Shown: positions 16,299 to 26,770 of the stretch, piece by piece
Numbering within the stretch: position 1 is the first letter of the stretch
Layout of the letters: the number at the start of each line of letters is the position of its first letter
NCBI GenBank assembly: GCA_021804785.1
Contig: JAJZGY010000001.1
Coordinates: 1 to 64,000, forward strand
Source: Pseudomonadota bacterium
GTDB lineage: Bacteria; Pseudomonadota; Alphaproteobacteria; Micropepsales; Micropepsaceae
Direction: 5' to 3'
Length of the DNA: 64,000 nt
Notes under the pieces: model-generated
Database searches by the model: none
What the model was told of the DNA's origin: nothing
What the model saw: only the letters and a program-made list of their open reading frames with translations
Position numbers and translations under genes: made by a program

Positions 16299-17825
16299 CT
16301 AGCGTCCCTGTGCCACAGCGTAGCGCGTTGCCTCCTCGGCAGCGGCCAGTAGCGCCTTCGCCTTGTTGACGCTCTCTTCGTACTCCGCCTGCGGGACGCT
16401 ATCTGCGACCACGCCACCACCAGCCTGAACATACATCGTACCGTCCTTGACCACGGCGGTACGCAAAACAATACAGGTATCCATCGAACCGTCTGCAGCA
16501 ATGTACCCTACGGCGCCGGCGTAGACCGCACCACGCTTGTCGCGTTCGAGTTCATCTATGATCTGCATTGCGCGGATCTTGGGCGCGCCGGAGAGGGTGC
16601 CAGCCGGCAGACCTGCGGCCAGAGCATCAATGGCATCAAGCTCCGGTCTGATGCGTCCCTCCACGTTGGAGACAAGATGCATCACGTGACTGTAGCGCTC
16701 GATGAAAAAGCTGTCCGTAACTTTGACGGCGCCAGTTTGTGCGACACGTCCGACATCGTTTCGGCCCAGATCGAGCAGCATGAGGTGTTCGGCACGTTCC
16801 TTGGGATCTACCATCAGCTCATGGGCCAGCGCCTCATCTTCGGCCAGGTTTGCACCGCGCCGCCGTGTGCCCGCGATTGGGCGGATGGTGACCATGCCGT
16901 CGCGCAGCCGGACGAGAATTTCCGGGCTTGAGCCCACAATGGCAAAGCCCGGAAAGGCCAGATGATAGAGGAAGGGGGAGGGATTGAGGCGTCGCAAAGC
17001 GCGATAAAGGGCGATTGAGGGCAGCGCAAACGGTCGGCAAAAGCGCTGGCTGGGAACGACCTGGAAGATGTCACCAGCACGAATATAGTTTTTGGCAACT
17101 TCCACCATCGCGAGATATTCTTCGCGGGTTGTATTGCTCTGTGCTGCTACACCAAGGGGGAGGTTGATACCTGCCGCCGACGTGGATGGCAAAGGCCGTT
17201 CGAGTTCGGTGAGAGCCTCGTCGATGCGGGCGCGGGCGCGGGCGTAGGCCGCCGCAGCATCAACCCCGGCGCGTGGCCACACGGGCGTGACCAGTGTGAT
17301 CTCATCACGCACAGTGTCAAAGACCGCAGTAAGCGTGGGCCGCATCAAGATGGCATCAGGAAGACCGAGCGGGTCAAATTTGGGCTGGGACAGCTTTTGC
17401 GGTTCGATCAAACGTACCGTGTCATAGCCGATATAACCGAAGAGTCCGACCGCCATGGGGGGCAGGCCCGCTGGCAGGTCCATGCGTGTGGACACGACCA
17501 GCCGCCGTAGCGCCGCCAGAGGATCCTCCGCGGGACTGTCGGGAACAAAGGCGTCAGGATTGTCCTCGGCGCTGTGATTGATTTCCGCCTTGAGCTCGCG
17601 CAGACGCCAGATCAGATCCGGCTTCAGGCCGATGATGGAGTAGCGGCCGCGGCTTTCTCCACCTTGTACGCTTTCCAGAAGAAAAGCATTATCGCGGTTC
17701 TGCGCAAGTTTGAGATATACGCCGACCGGAGTCAAAAGATCGGCGACAAGCCGGCTAAAGACGACCTGCGGCTTTCCTTCGCCATAGGCTTTTGCAAAGG
17801 GCGAAAAGTCCGGTTCAATGGCCAT
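16299..17825 (-). CDS. trpE: Anthranilate synthase component I
   Basis: This 508-aa enzyme makes anthranilate from chorismate with ammonia or glutamine (with TrpG), the first step of tryptophan synthesis. The N-terminal domain includes LLESVQGGESRGRYSIIG, with the tryptophan feedback site around LLES. The chorismate-binding domain has PSQRF, IAGTRRRG, LMVDPKERAEHLMLLDLGRNDVGRV and AGTLSGAPKIRAMQIIDELE. It starts 7 bp after the ppiD-like gene and is probably cotranscribed with it. trpG, trpD and trpC, which often follow in alphaproteobacteria, are absent here. Confidence 0.96.
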   Translation of the reverse strand: MAIEPDFSPFAKAYGEGKPQVVFSRLVADLLTPVGVYLKLAQNRDNAFLLESVQGGESRGRYSIIGLKPDLIWRLRELKAEINHSAEDNPDAFVPDSPAEDPLAALRRLVVSTRMDLPAGLPPMAVGLFGYIGYDTVRLIEPQKLSQPKFDPLGLPDAILMRPTLTAVFDTVRDEITLVTPVWPRAGVDAAAAYARARARIDEALTELERPLPSTSAAGINLPLGVAAQSNTTREEYLAMVEVAKNYIRAGDIFQVVPSQRFCRPFALPSIALYRALRRLNPSPFLYHLAFPGFAIVGSSPEILVRLRDGMVTIRPIAGTRRRGANLAEDEALAHELMVDPKERAEHLMLLDLGRNDVGRVAQTGAVKVTDSFFIERYSHVMHLVSNVEGRIRPELDAIDALAAGLPAGTLSGAPKIRAMQIIDELERDKRGAVYAGAVGYIAADGSMDTCIVLRTAVVKDGTMYVQAGGGVVADSVPQAEYEESVNKAKALLAAAEEATRYAVAQGR

Positions 17826-17832
17826 CGCCCGT

Positions 17833-19722
17833 TTACGACCCCGTGCCCATAACCGTTCTTAAGTTCTGTTGATTGATGCTCACGCCCGCATGTACGCGCG
17901 CGGCCTGTGCAAAGAGGCTCGGTATGTCAGCGCCGATCTGTTGTCCCAGCTGGTTCTTAAACTCCGCATACTGAGGCATTTTTTGGACGAACGGCGGTGG
18001 GTGGGCCACACCAGTTATGCGCGCTATGATGAAACTCTTGCCATCGGCGGCATTGCCCATCACGGCGCTACCTGGCGGCGCAGAAAAAATTGCGCTTAGC
18101 AGCCTTGCCGGAAAGAGTGCTGAGGCCTGCCCGCGCTGCAGCCCCGGGCTGTGAACGACCGTGACCTTAAGGGCTTTGGCAATCGGACCGAGGCTGCCGT
18201 CATGGTTGGCTGTTGCTGTGAGGCTCGTCACCTTGGCAAGCAGATCGGCGTCAGTCTTGACGATGGTCCAGTCGTGCAGCGCCGTCTTTCGAACCTGTGC
18301 GAGCGGCTTCAGTTTGGGCGGTTCTATGCCACTGACCTTGATCACATAGGCGCTGCCGTCGCTGGTCTGAAACGGATCGCCCACGACGCCCACTTCGGCG
18401 CGAAAGGCCTGAGTAAGAAACTGTGGTGACGCTGGCAAAGCGGCTTTGCTTCCGTCCGGTGTGAGGCCCTGGGAATCGACCGCCTTGATATGCACAAGCT
18501 GCATACCGGCGGCCCTGGCCGCTTCTTCGAGCGTATCTCCACTTGCCTGGGCATCTTCGAACTTGTTGATGATGTCGCCGACCTTCTCATTGGCAAGCTG
18601 CTGGCGGGCCTGGGCCAAGAGCTCCGGCTTGACCTCATCGAAGCTTTTGTTGATGGCCGGCGTTATCGCGGTGACCTTGAGGAGGACATAGCCAAAGGTG
18701 CCTTTGACGGGTTGTGATACCTGACCTGGCTTCAGACTGAAGGCAGCCTTGCCACGGGCTCCACCCAAATCCTTTTCGCTGACCGAGCCCAGATCAATGT
18801 CACTGGATTTCAGGCCGCGTGCGGTGGCCAGATCCCCAAAGCTCAATCCCTTACCCAGCCGCTTGGCCGCCGCGGCGGCAGATTTTTCATCGGGAAAAGT
18901 AATCTGCTCTACCGTGCGTTTTTCCGGCACCTGGTACTTGTTGAGGTTGAGTTCATACTCGCTGTGCAGCTGCCGCTGCGTAACCTTGATACCGGGGGCA
19001 AGACTTTCGGGTGTCATCTCCGCATAGGTCAGTTCACGAAATGCCGGGGTCGAGAAGTTCTGCGGATGGGCCTTGATGAAGGCTTCCAGTTCGCTGTCGC
19101 TGGGTGGTGTCACCGGACCGATGGCAGAGGGCGCAACCGTGACATAGGAGACCGCGCGAGCCTCGTTCAGATAATCGAAAATCGCCCTGGCATAGCCGTT
19201 GGGAACTTGAAGTCCATCTGAGGTTGCCGTCAAAAGCTGGGTGCGCGCGGTATCGGCTCGCACTGCCGCAATGAAGCTCTGCTCAGTGAAGCCCGAAGCG
19301 GTGATGATCTGCAGAAATCGCTGGTGATCGAAATCGCCGTTGGGTCCCTCGAAGGCAGGAAGCTCGCGAATCTGTGAGGCCACATCCGAATCGGTCGCGG
19401 TCAGCCCGAGCTTCTGTACCACGAGGTCGATCGCGGTTCGGCTGATCATGCGCTGCAGCACATCCTGCGGCAGTCCCATGGCTCTGGCCTCACTGGGGGT
19501 TAGCGGCGTGCCGGCCCTGGTGGACTCGTTTTTGAGCTCGGTCGAGTATTCGCGCTGGAAATCGGCCTGCTCGATCTTGATCCCGCCAACGGTTGCCACC
19601 GAGGTGTCGACATCGCCACGGAAGATGTCGGCGATGCCCCACACTCCGAAACTCAGCGCCAACAAACCCAGGAAGATCGAAGCGACCCAGGACTGGGCGA
19701 AGCCGCGCATTTTTTGAAGCAT
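17833..19722 (-). CDS. ppiD: PpiD-like periplasmic peptidyl-prolyl isomerase/chaperone
   Basis: The 629-aa protein starts with MLQKMRGFAQSWVASIFLGLLALSFG, an inner-membrane anchor. Next comes a SurA_N-like chaperone domain (about residues 35-170), a parvulin-type rotamase domain in the middle (KRTVEQITFPDEKSA..LSFGDLA..SQPVKGTFGYVLLKV, about 265-360) and a long C-terminal region. PpiD sits in the periplasmic membrane face near the Sec translocon and helps fold exported proteins. It is divergent from tpiA and followed at 7 bp by trpE, a frequent alphaproteobacterial arrangement. Confidence 0.92.
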   Translation of the reverse strand: MLQKMRGFAQSWVASIFLGLLALSFGVWGIADIFRGDVDTSVATVGGIKIEQADFQREYSTELKNESTRAGTPLTPSEARAMGLPQDVLQRMISRTAIDLVVQKLGLTATDSDVASQIRELPAFEGPNGDFDHQRFLQIITASGFTEQSFIAAVRADTARTQLLTATSDGLQVPNGYARAIFDYLNEARAVSYVTVAPSAIGPVTPPSDSELEAFIKAHPQNFSTPAFRELTYAEMTPESLAPGIKVTQRQLHSEYELNLNKYQVPEKRTVEQITFPDEKSAAAAAKRLGKGLSFGDLATARGLKSSDIDLGSVSEKDLGGARGKAAFSLKPGQVSQPVKGTFGYVLLKVTAITPAINKSFDEVKPELLAQARQQLANEKVGDIINKFEDAQASGDTLEEAARAAGMQLVHIKAVDSQGLTPDGSKAALPASPQFLTQAFRAEVGVVGDPFQTSDGSAYVIKVSGIEPPKLKPLAQVRKTALHDWTIVKTDADLLAKVTSLTATANHDGSLGPIAKALKVTVVHSPGLQRGQASALFPARLLSAIFSAPPGSAVMGNAADGKSFIIARITGVAHPPPFVQKMPQYAEFKNQLGQQIGADIPSLFAQAARVHAGVSINQQNLRTVMGTGS

Positions 19723-19840
19723 GGGGGCATCCGATAGTGACGATGAAAGCTCGCTGATGATAGGGAGGGCCCCTCATGGCGGCAAGGAGCAGTGCCGTCA
19801 AGGGTTCGTATGGCCGCCGGGCCGAGCAAAGGGGGATAGA

Positions 19841-20608
19841 ATGCGGGCTTTGATCGCTGGAAACTGGAAAATGCATGGCACGAGCCAGGCACTGGACGAG
19901 GTCCGCAAGCTGGCGGCCAAGGCTCAGGACCTGGCGTGTGAGTTGCTGCTCTGCCCCCCGGCGACCCTGCTGGAGCGGGCGGTTGCGGCAAGCGGCGGGC
20001 GTCTTGCCATTGGCGGACAGGATTGTCATTGGGAGCGCGCCGGCGCCTTCACCGGCGATATATCCGCCGCCATGCTGGTGGATGCGGGAGCGCGTGCGGT
20101 CATCCTCGGCCACTCTGAGAGGCGGCAGTTCCACGGCGAAAGCAGTACCCAGGTTCAGAACAAGGCCAGAGCCGGGCAGGAGGCCGGGCTCATGACCATC
20201 GTCTGTGTCGGGGAAAGCGAGGCAGAGCGCCAGGCTGGCCAGGAGAAGGCTGTGGTCGGTGAGCAGCTGGCGGCGAGCCTGCCCCCCCTGAGCGACCCCC
20301 AAAACTGCGCGGTGGCCTATGAGCCGGTTTGGGCCATCGGCAGCGGTCGCACGCCGACGCTGGAGGAGATTGCGGCAATGCACGGTTTCATCCGCGAGGG
20401 ACTATGTCGGCTTCTGGGCCCTGCTGGCGAGGCAATGCGCATTCTCTATGGCGGTTCGGTCAAGCCGGCCAATGCGGTTGAAATCCTGGCAACCGCCGAA
20501 GTCGGCGGGGCGTTGGTGGGCGGGGCAAGCCTCAAGGCTGACGATTTTCTGGCCATCGCGCGGGCGGTGACGGGTAAAATTAACCAAGACGCGCCCACAG
20601 TTCGTTAA
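19841..20608 (+). CDS. tpiA: Triose-phosphate isomerase
   Basis: The 255-aa TIM barrel interconverts dihydroxyacetone phosphate and glyceraldehyde 3-phosphate. Catalytic residues are in place: Lys in AGNWKMHG, His in ILGHSERRQ and Glu in AYEPVWAIG, with the phosphate-binding ILYGGSVKPANA near the end. The track ORF starts 40 codons earlier, but ATG at 19841 has GGGGGATAG just upstream and begins the conserved protein. Divergently transcribed from ppiD across 118 bp. Confidence 0.97.
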   Translation: MRALIAGNWKMHGTSQALDEVRKLAAKAQDLACELLLCPPATLLERAVAASGGRLAIGGQDCHWERAGAFTGDISAAMLVDAGARAVILGHSERRQFHGESSTQVQNKARAGQEAGLMTIVCVGESEAERQAGQEKAVVGEQLAASLPPLSDPQNCAVAYEPVWAIGSGRTPTLEEIAAMHGFIREGLCRLLGPAGEAMRILYGGSVKPANAVEILATAEVGGALVGGASLKADDFLAIARAVTGKINQDAPTVR

Positions 20609-20662
20609 CTTGGCACTGCCAGCGTGGGCACGAGGCGGAATGCCCCGTCGGGCCCCGGCGAG

Positions 20663-21613
20663 ATGATGGCACGGATTTCCTACGAGAGTGTCGACACGCT
20701 GATTTACGATCCGGTGGCCTCTAACAGGGCGGCGACCCGTTCGGCGTTGCTCACACTCGGCTTTCGCCGTATCGAGACTGTGGCCAGTATTGATGCCCTG
20801 AATGATCATCTGCAGCGCCGACCTCCGGATCTGGCGATATGCGAGGTTTCCGGTGTTCAGGATCCCCTGTGCGGGACGATACAGGAGGTGCGGCAAGGTC
20901 TGTCAGCCTATAATCCCTTCCTCGTGGTGATTGTTACTGCCTGGGGCAATGCGGGGAGCCTCGTGGGTAATGTCATCAATTCGGGCGCGGATGATCTTCT
21001 GCTGCGGCCGTTTTCGACCGCGACGCTTGAAGCGCGCATCCGTACCCAGGTGGAGCGCCGAAAGGGCTTTGTCATCACCAGCGATTATGTAGGTCCTGAT
21101 CGGCGACGCAGCAGCCACCGCGCTGGTCCGACGGAGCTCCTTCAGCCCCCTAATTCGCTAAAGATGAAGGCCAAGGAGCGCGTTGCCGAAGACGTGGTGG
21201 CCGAACGGCTCAATCGCGAGCTTAAGGCGGCACGCGAAATCTTGACCACGGAGAAACTGCGGCGCGAAGCCTTCCAGATCTGCGTGCTGTGGCGTCTGAT
21301 GCAGGGGGGCGTCCCACAGGCAGAGGCGCAATACGAGGTCGACCTCATCCGCCTCGCCGAGGTCACAAGGAACCTCTCCCGGCGGGCCCGCGATACTGAC
21401 TTCGAGGAGGCGGTGGTCTGGTGTGACAAGGTGCTGGGGGCGATTGAAGGCCTGCAGCTGGGGGTGGACCGCAATGCCTCAATGCACCTGCTCGGCCACG
21501 CTGCCTTGAACCTCATGCGGCTGTTTTCGCCAGAAAAATCCGCGGAAGAGCGTCTCAATGAGTTGGATGCCACGGTGGCGATGATCCGCTCCCGGCAGGC
21601 GCTGGCCAGCTAG
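20663..21613 (+). CDS. Pseudo-receiver response-regulator-like protein
   Basis: The 316-aa protein has an N-terminal CheY-like receiver domain (residues 5-130). Key residues are altered: the phospho-acceptor Asp is Glu61 in PDLAICEV, the acidic pair is reduced to YDP, and the conserved Lys is Arg115 in LLLRPFS, while the Thr in VIVTAW is kept. A linker with DYVGPDRRR, a motif often seen after alphaproteobacterial receivers, leads to an alpha-helical C-terminal half (about 165-316) with no known DNA-binding or enzyme motif. It probably acts without phosphorylation. Start uncertain: ATG at 20663 or 20666, or GTG at 20624. Confidence 0.72.
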   Translation: MMARISYESVDTLIYDPVASNRAATRSALLTLGFRRIETVASIDALNDHLQRRPPDLAICEVSGVQDPLCGTIQEVRQGLSAYNPFLVVIVTAWGNAGSLVGNVINSGADDLLLRPFSTATLEARIRTQVERRKGFVITSDYVGPDRRRSSHRAGPTELLQPPNSLKMKAKERVAEDVVAERLNRELKAAREILTTEKLRREAFQICVLWRLMQGGVPQAEAQYEVDLIRLAEVTRNLSRRARDTDFEEAVVWCDKVLGAIEGLQLGVDRNASMHLLGHAALNLMRLFSPEKSAEERLNELDATVAMIRSRQALAS

Positions 21614-21624
21614 CGGCTGCCCCC

Positions 21625-21993
21625 TTACTGCGCCATCAGCGCCTCGCATTGCGACAGTTCTTGCTGACGTACACGTTCCACGGTCTGGGCGGTGAAGCCA
21701 TTGGTCGTGGCGTGTTGGGCGGCATTGGCCGCCGCCTGATGGCAGAAACCCATGGCTGAGGCGCTGCTTTCGGCCGCCACGCTGGTGGACTGGACTGTCG
21801 CAGTAGGTCTCGCGCCTGGGCTCGCCGCCGCACTGCTTTGCGTGGTGGCGCCATAATCTGCCTGGGTGGTCTTACTGCTGGGTTCCCACAGGCGCGCAAC
21901 GTGGTTCCAATCTGCATTGGTACAACCGCAAAGCCCCAACAGAAGAACACTTGTGGCTCCGGCCCGCCAAACGCTTTTCACCCCAGGAGACAT
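21625..21993 (-). CDS. Small hypothetical lipoprotein
   Basis: The 122-aa protein begins with a basic stretch and a hydrophobic segment ending in a lipobox (LLLGLCGC), so it should be lipid-anchored. The mature part is Ser/Thr/Ala-rich and low in complexity (residues 35-75), then has a C-terminal helical segment with two cysteines (GFCHQAAANAA...LSQCEALMAQ). No family was recognised. The start at 21993 has GAGGTGG about 5 nt upstream. It is convergent with the pseudo-receiver gene, with an 11-bp gap. Confidence 0.7.
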   Translation of the reverse strand: MSPGVKSVWRAGATSVLLLGLCGCTNADWNHVARLWEPSSKTTQADYGATTQSSAAASPGARPTATVQSTSVAAESSASAMGFCHQAAANAAQHATTNGFTAQTVERVRQQELSQCEALMAQ

Positions 21994-22212
21994 GCACCAC
22001 CTCAAAATTTGTCGGTTGCGGGTCGTGAATTTAGGCCATCACGCGGCAAGCATAAGCGAAGAGTAGTCTAGCCCAACTGTAAAATTCGCAGGGCTATAAC
22101 TTTTCGTTACCCCAAACGGACCGGGCAGGCCACACCCTCCGCCGTTCGGACGAGGACTTCCCAGGGCCGACGCTTTCGTCTAAGACCCCCTTCGAAAGTC
22201 CCCGGAGCTGCC

Positions 22213-22608
22213 ATGTCCACCGTCCTCATCATCGTCCAGTTGATCGTGTCGGTCGCGTTGGTGATCATCGTACTCATGCAGAAGTCCGAGGGCGGAGCTC
22301 TGGGTATAGGCGGTGGCAGTGGCGGCGGCCTCTTCACACCGCGCGGCGCCGGCGACGCGCTGACGCGTCTGACGGCGATTTTGGCGGTACTGTTCTTTGC
22401 GACCTCGATGGCCCTGACCCTCTTGGCCTTGCACCGCCGGCCGCAGCATTCAATTCTCGATTCGACTCATGCCAACCCGATCTCGGCTCCCGTTCCCAAG
22501 GCTCCAGGTAGCGGCAATGCGCCGCCTGGCTCCAAATCTCTCGTTCCCGCCGTTCCTGGCGTGCCACAACCCCCGGCTCCGGCCAAAGCGACCAAGCCCC
22601 CCAAGTAG
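22213..22608 (+). CDS. secG: Preprotein translocase subunit SecG
   Basis: The 131-aa protein has two transmembrane helices: residues 2-21 (TVLIIVQLIVSVALVIIVLM) and about 55-77. Between them is the conserved cytoplasmic loop QKSEGGALGIGGGSGGGLFTPRGAG that identifies SecG. The C-terminal 50 residues are Pro/Ala-rich, as in other alphaproteobacteria. It assists SecYE and SecA in protein export. It lies 100 bp before pyrG, the usual alphaproteobacterial neighbour order, with GGAG 5 nt before the start. Confidence 0.96.
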   Translation: MSTVLIIVQLIVSVALVIIVLMQKSEGGALGIGGGSGGGLFTPRGAGDALTRLTAILAVLFFATSMALTLLALHRRPQHSILDSTHANPISAPVPKAPGSGNAPPGSKSLVPAVPGVPQPPAPAKATKPPK

Positions 22609-22642
22609 TCCGGGGGCGCAGTCGATCGCGGATTTTGCGTGA

Positions 22643-24337
<1,695 letters not shown>

Positions 24338-24377
24338 GAGCGTCAGAAGCCTACGCGAGCAGGGCCAGAGGCAAGCC

Positions 24378-24407
24378 GCTTGGGCTCGTGTTCTGGTCAG
24401 CCCAAGC
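24378..24407 (+). terminator. 9-bp stem-loop terminator candidate after pyrG
   Basis: GCTTGGGCT (24378-24386) and AGCCCAAGC (24399-24407) are perfectly complementary around a 12-nt loop, 40 nt after the pyrG stop. The following bases are TTGACC, only a very short T-run. It separates pyrG from the DUF3126 gene, and also rules out the longer DUF3126 ORF in the track. Confidence 0.5.
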
Positions 24408-24517
24408 TTGACCCGACGGGATGGGCCGTGCCAGTTGAGACGGCGCCAAACGGTTCTGCCGCGTCAGGGGCGCGGGGCAGGGCAATGGTGCGACGTGCTG
24501 TCGACAAGGAGATCAGT

Positions 24518-24748
24518 TTGACCCGTAGTGAAATCTGGCGTCTCGAGAAGTATCTGCGCAATTTGTTTCGCCTCGATACCATTACGGTGGTCGAGCGCCC
24601 CAAGCAGACCGATTCTGTTGAGGTTCATGTCAATGGTGAATTCATTGGCGTGATCTTCAAGGACGAAGAGGATGGCGAAACCTCTTACGCCTTCAACATG
24701 GCCATCCTCGAAATGGATCTGCCACCGGCCCCAGCAAGCCGCAACTGA
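24518..24748 (+). CDS. DUF3126 family protein (TTG start)
   Basis: The 76-aa protein matches DUF3126, a small alphaproteobacterial family of unknown function: EIWRLEKYLRNLF, then a beta-rich part with DSVEVHVNGEFIGVIFKDEEDGETSYAFNMAILEMDL. The track ORF is 46 residues longer, but the family normally begins at the EI.KLEKYLR helix. A strong AAGGAG (24506-24511) sits 6 nt before TTG at 24518. The upstream part also covers the pyrG terminator hairpin. It is therefore called with the non-ATG start. Confidence 0.85.
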   Translation: MTRSEIWRLEKYLRNLFRLDTITVVERPKQTDSVEVHVNGEFIGVIFKDEEDGETSYAFNMAILEMDLPPAPASRN

Positions 24749-24760
24749 GCGGTCTGAGCT

Positions 24761-25507
24761 TCAGTGCGAGGCGGACGTAAATTCGGCCAAAAGCTGCCCA
24801 ACACCCTGTGCGATCTCTCGCCACTGGCTTAAATAGGCCCGTTTGAAGCGATAGCTGAGGACGAGATCGTGTCCGAGGCGCAGGTCGCGCATGCAATCGG
24901 GAGCAAGGTCGGTGGCGGCCATGCGCCAACAGCGCAGCACTATGGTCCGGCCATGGTATACGCCCACGAACAGGTCCTGGCCTCTATAGCCATTATCGCT
25001 GCGGAAGCTGTATTGGGTGAGACCAAAGGGGCCGGCCTGACCCTGCGGGCGAGTGACGAAGGTCAGGAGCACTCTGCGCAGTTGTGCAGGCTCGGACAGT
25101 GCCAGGTCATCGGCCCAGATGCGCAGATGCACCACCTGCGAACGAGCGCTGTCATCTGCGAATTGGTGTGCCTCAGCCAGGCTGAAGCCACGAAAATCCG
25201 GCATCAGCGCAGCAAGCGATACGCGACGGTGTTGGCCGCCCTGTCGCTCGGCCGAATAAACGATGTAATTGGCCGGGATGAGAAATCGTTTGCCGCCAAC
25301 ACTGAGAGGCACCGGCCGGGTGACCGGAGTGGGATCCGGCCGGGATTGAATCCAGGCAATCGGAGCCGGAAGAATATAATACAGTAAAAATAGTGCAAAA
25401 ATAGCGATGACAATCAGGCCAAACCAGAGCAGGGTCGGCCAGCCAGAATGCGATTGTACCGTTTTAGGGCATTCGCAATTCTGTCCTGACCCGCTGAGCG
25501 CGATCAT
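24761..25507 (-). CDS. Hypothetical single-pass membrane protein
   Basis: The 248-aa protein has a short Cys-containing cytoplasmic start, one transmembrane helix at about residues 26-48 (LLWFGLIVIAIFALFLLYYIL), and a large presumably periplasmic domain of about 195 residues with an alternating polar pattern. No family was recognised. The start at 25507 is preferred over GTG at 25516 because GGAG lies 8 nt upstream. It is convergent with DUF3126 (12-bp gap). Confidence 0.7.
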   Translation of the reverse strand: MIALSGSGQNCECPKTVQSHSGWPTLLWFGLIVIAIFALFLLYYILPAPIAWIQSRPDPTPVTRPVPLSVGGKRFLIPANYIVYSAERQGGQHRRVSLAALMPDFRGFSLAEAHQFADDSARSQVVHLRIWADDLALSEPAQLRRVLLTFVTRPQGQAGPFGLTQYSFRSDNGYRGQDLFVGVYHGRTIVLRCWRMAATDLAPDCMRDLRLGHDLVLSYRFKRAYLSQWREIAQGVGQLLAEFTSASH

Positions 25508-25708
25508 CCTGCCCACTCCAATCTGTCTCTACAATGCACGGACTGCCCCCAGGGTGCGAGTGCAGAGGCCGCCGAGCTGACAATTCCGCGCAGGCGTTGC
25601 AGGAAGTCCTCGCCCGCTATCGCCTGACACCCGCAGCCGAGGCCCAGGGCGACATCATGGCATGGGATGTGCACCAAACCTGGGACGCAGTACCAAAGCG
25701 GGAACCCC

Positions 25709-26002
25709 ATGAAAGACCTTGTGATCCTACTCTTCGCCATTGCAAGCGGGCTTTGCGCATCAGGAATTGTCGCCAACATTTATCGCCTGTTCGGCCGCAA
25801 ACCCGAAACCTTAACAGGGCGGGCAGGGTATCTTGCGGTCATGACCGTGGCCGGGCCGAGTGTACTCTTTGATAAATCCATACGACACTGGCGCGCCCAG
25901 GGTGGCTCGCCCCTCGCACTCCTGATTGCCGTGGCAGTATCCGGCTACTGGAGCTTTGCCATCGGTCTTTTGGTGCTCTCACTGCGTCTCAGCATTCATT
26001 GA
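25709..26002 (+). CDS. Small conserved membrane protein
   Basis: The 97-aa protein has three hydrophobic segments (about residues 4-24, 40-58 and 70-95) with a basic GRKPETLTGRAG loop between the first two. Similar short three-helix proteins occur in alphaproteobacteria without known function. ATG at 25709 has a GGGA ribosome site; the 14 extra residues in the track are omitted. Its stop codon lies inside an 8-bp hairpin. Confidence 0.65.
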   Translation: MKDLVILLFAIASGLCASGIVANIYRLFGRKPETLTGRAGYLAVMTVAGPSVLFDKSIRHWRAQGGSPLALLIAVAVSGYWSFAIGLLVLSLRLSIH

Positions 26003-26007
26003 GACGC
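25984..26007. terminator. Perfect 8-bp hairpin overlapping a stop codon, between convergent genes
   Basis: GCGTCTCA (25984-25991) and TGAGACGC (26000-26007) pair around an 8-nt loop. The TGA stop of the small membrane protein forms the start of the 3' arm. The phoH-like gene ends 23 bp away on the other strand, so the hairpin can serve both transcripts. Confidence 0.45.
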
Positions 26008-26029
26008 CCGCCAGACCGCCGCTGTGGTC

Positions 26030-26770
26030 TCACAACACCGTGAGCATGCTCGCGACGAGGGGGTGGCGCACAATATCGGCGTCCGAGAGGCGAACGACAG
26101 CAATAGCCGGAACCTTCTCAAGACGTTCCGCCACTGGACCCAAGCCGGACATGCCCGGCAACAGATCAGTTTGATCCGGATCTCCGGTCAACACCATGGT
26201 AGAGCGCCAGCCCAGTCGTGTCAGCAGCATCTTGATCTGGGTATAGGTGCAGTTCTGAGCTTCATCGATCACCACAAAGGCGTCATTCAGGGTGCGTCCG
26301 CGCATATAAGCCACCGGAGCGATTTCGATGATATTATCGGCAAGCAGTGCCTTCAGGCGCTTGTTTCCAACCCGCTCGGTCAGTGCGTCGTAGAGCGGCC
26401 GCAAATATGGCGCGAGCTTTTCCTGCAGATCTCCAGGCAGGAAACCCAGACTTTCGCCCGCTTCCACCGCCGGACGGGAGAGCACAATGCGGCTTACCCG
26501 GTTCTGCTCCAGTGCTTCCACAGCCTTGGCAATGGCAAGATAGGTTTTGCCAGTTCCTGCCGGGCCTAAGGCAACCACGAGCGAGCGCTCGTCGATGGCA
26601 TCAAGCAGTGTCTGCTGTGCCGGGCTGAGGGCCCGGACATTTTTGACGTATTTGCGATCCCGACCATCATCGTCGCGCGGGCTCCAGCCCGGAGAATGCG
26701 GGAATAAGGGGTGTACTTGTGCAGTTTCGTGAAGGTCGCCCTGATTGCGGCGCGTGGAACGCTTGGCCAT
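26030..26770 (-). CDS. PhoH family ATPase
   Basis: This 246-aa P-loop protein has Walker A GPAGTGKTYLAIAKA (about residue 70), SRPAVEAGESLGFLPGD and Walker B VVIDEAQNCTYTQIKMLLTRLG, the standard PhoH order, then LTGDPDQTDL. PhoH proteins are predicted ATPases or RNA helicases linked to phosphate starvation or RNA turnover. This one is the short stand-alone form and is not next to ybeY, so I avoid the ybeZ name. The start at 26770 follows CAGGAG. Confidence 0.9.
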   Translation of the reverse strand: MAKRSTRRNQGDLHETAQVHPLFPHSPGWSPRDDDGRDRKYVKNVRALSPAQQTLLDAIDERSLVVALGPAGTGKTYLAIAKAVEALEQNRVSRIVLSRPAVEAGESLGFLPGDLQEKLAPYLRPLYDALTERVGNKRLKALLADNIIEIAPVAYMRGRTLNDAFVVIDEAQNCTYTQIKMLLTRLGWRSTMVLTGDPDQTDLLPGMSGLGPVAERLEKVPAIAVVRLSDADIVRHPLVASMLTVL

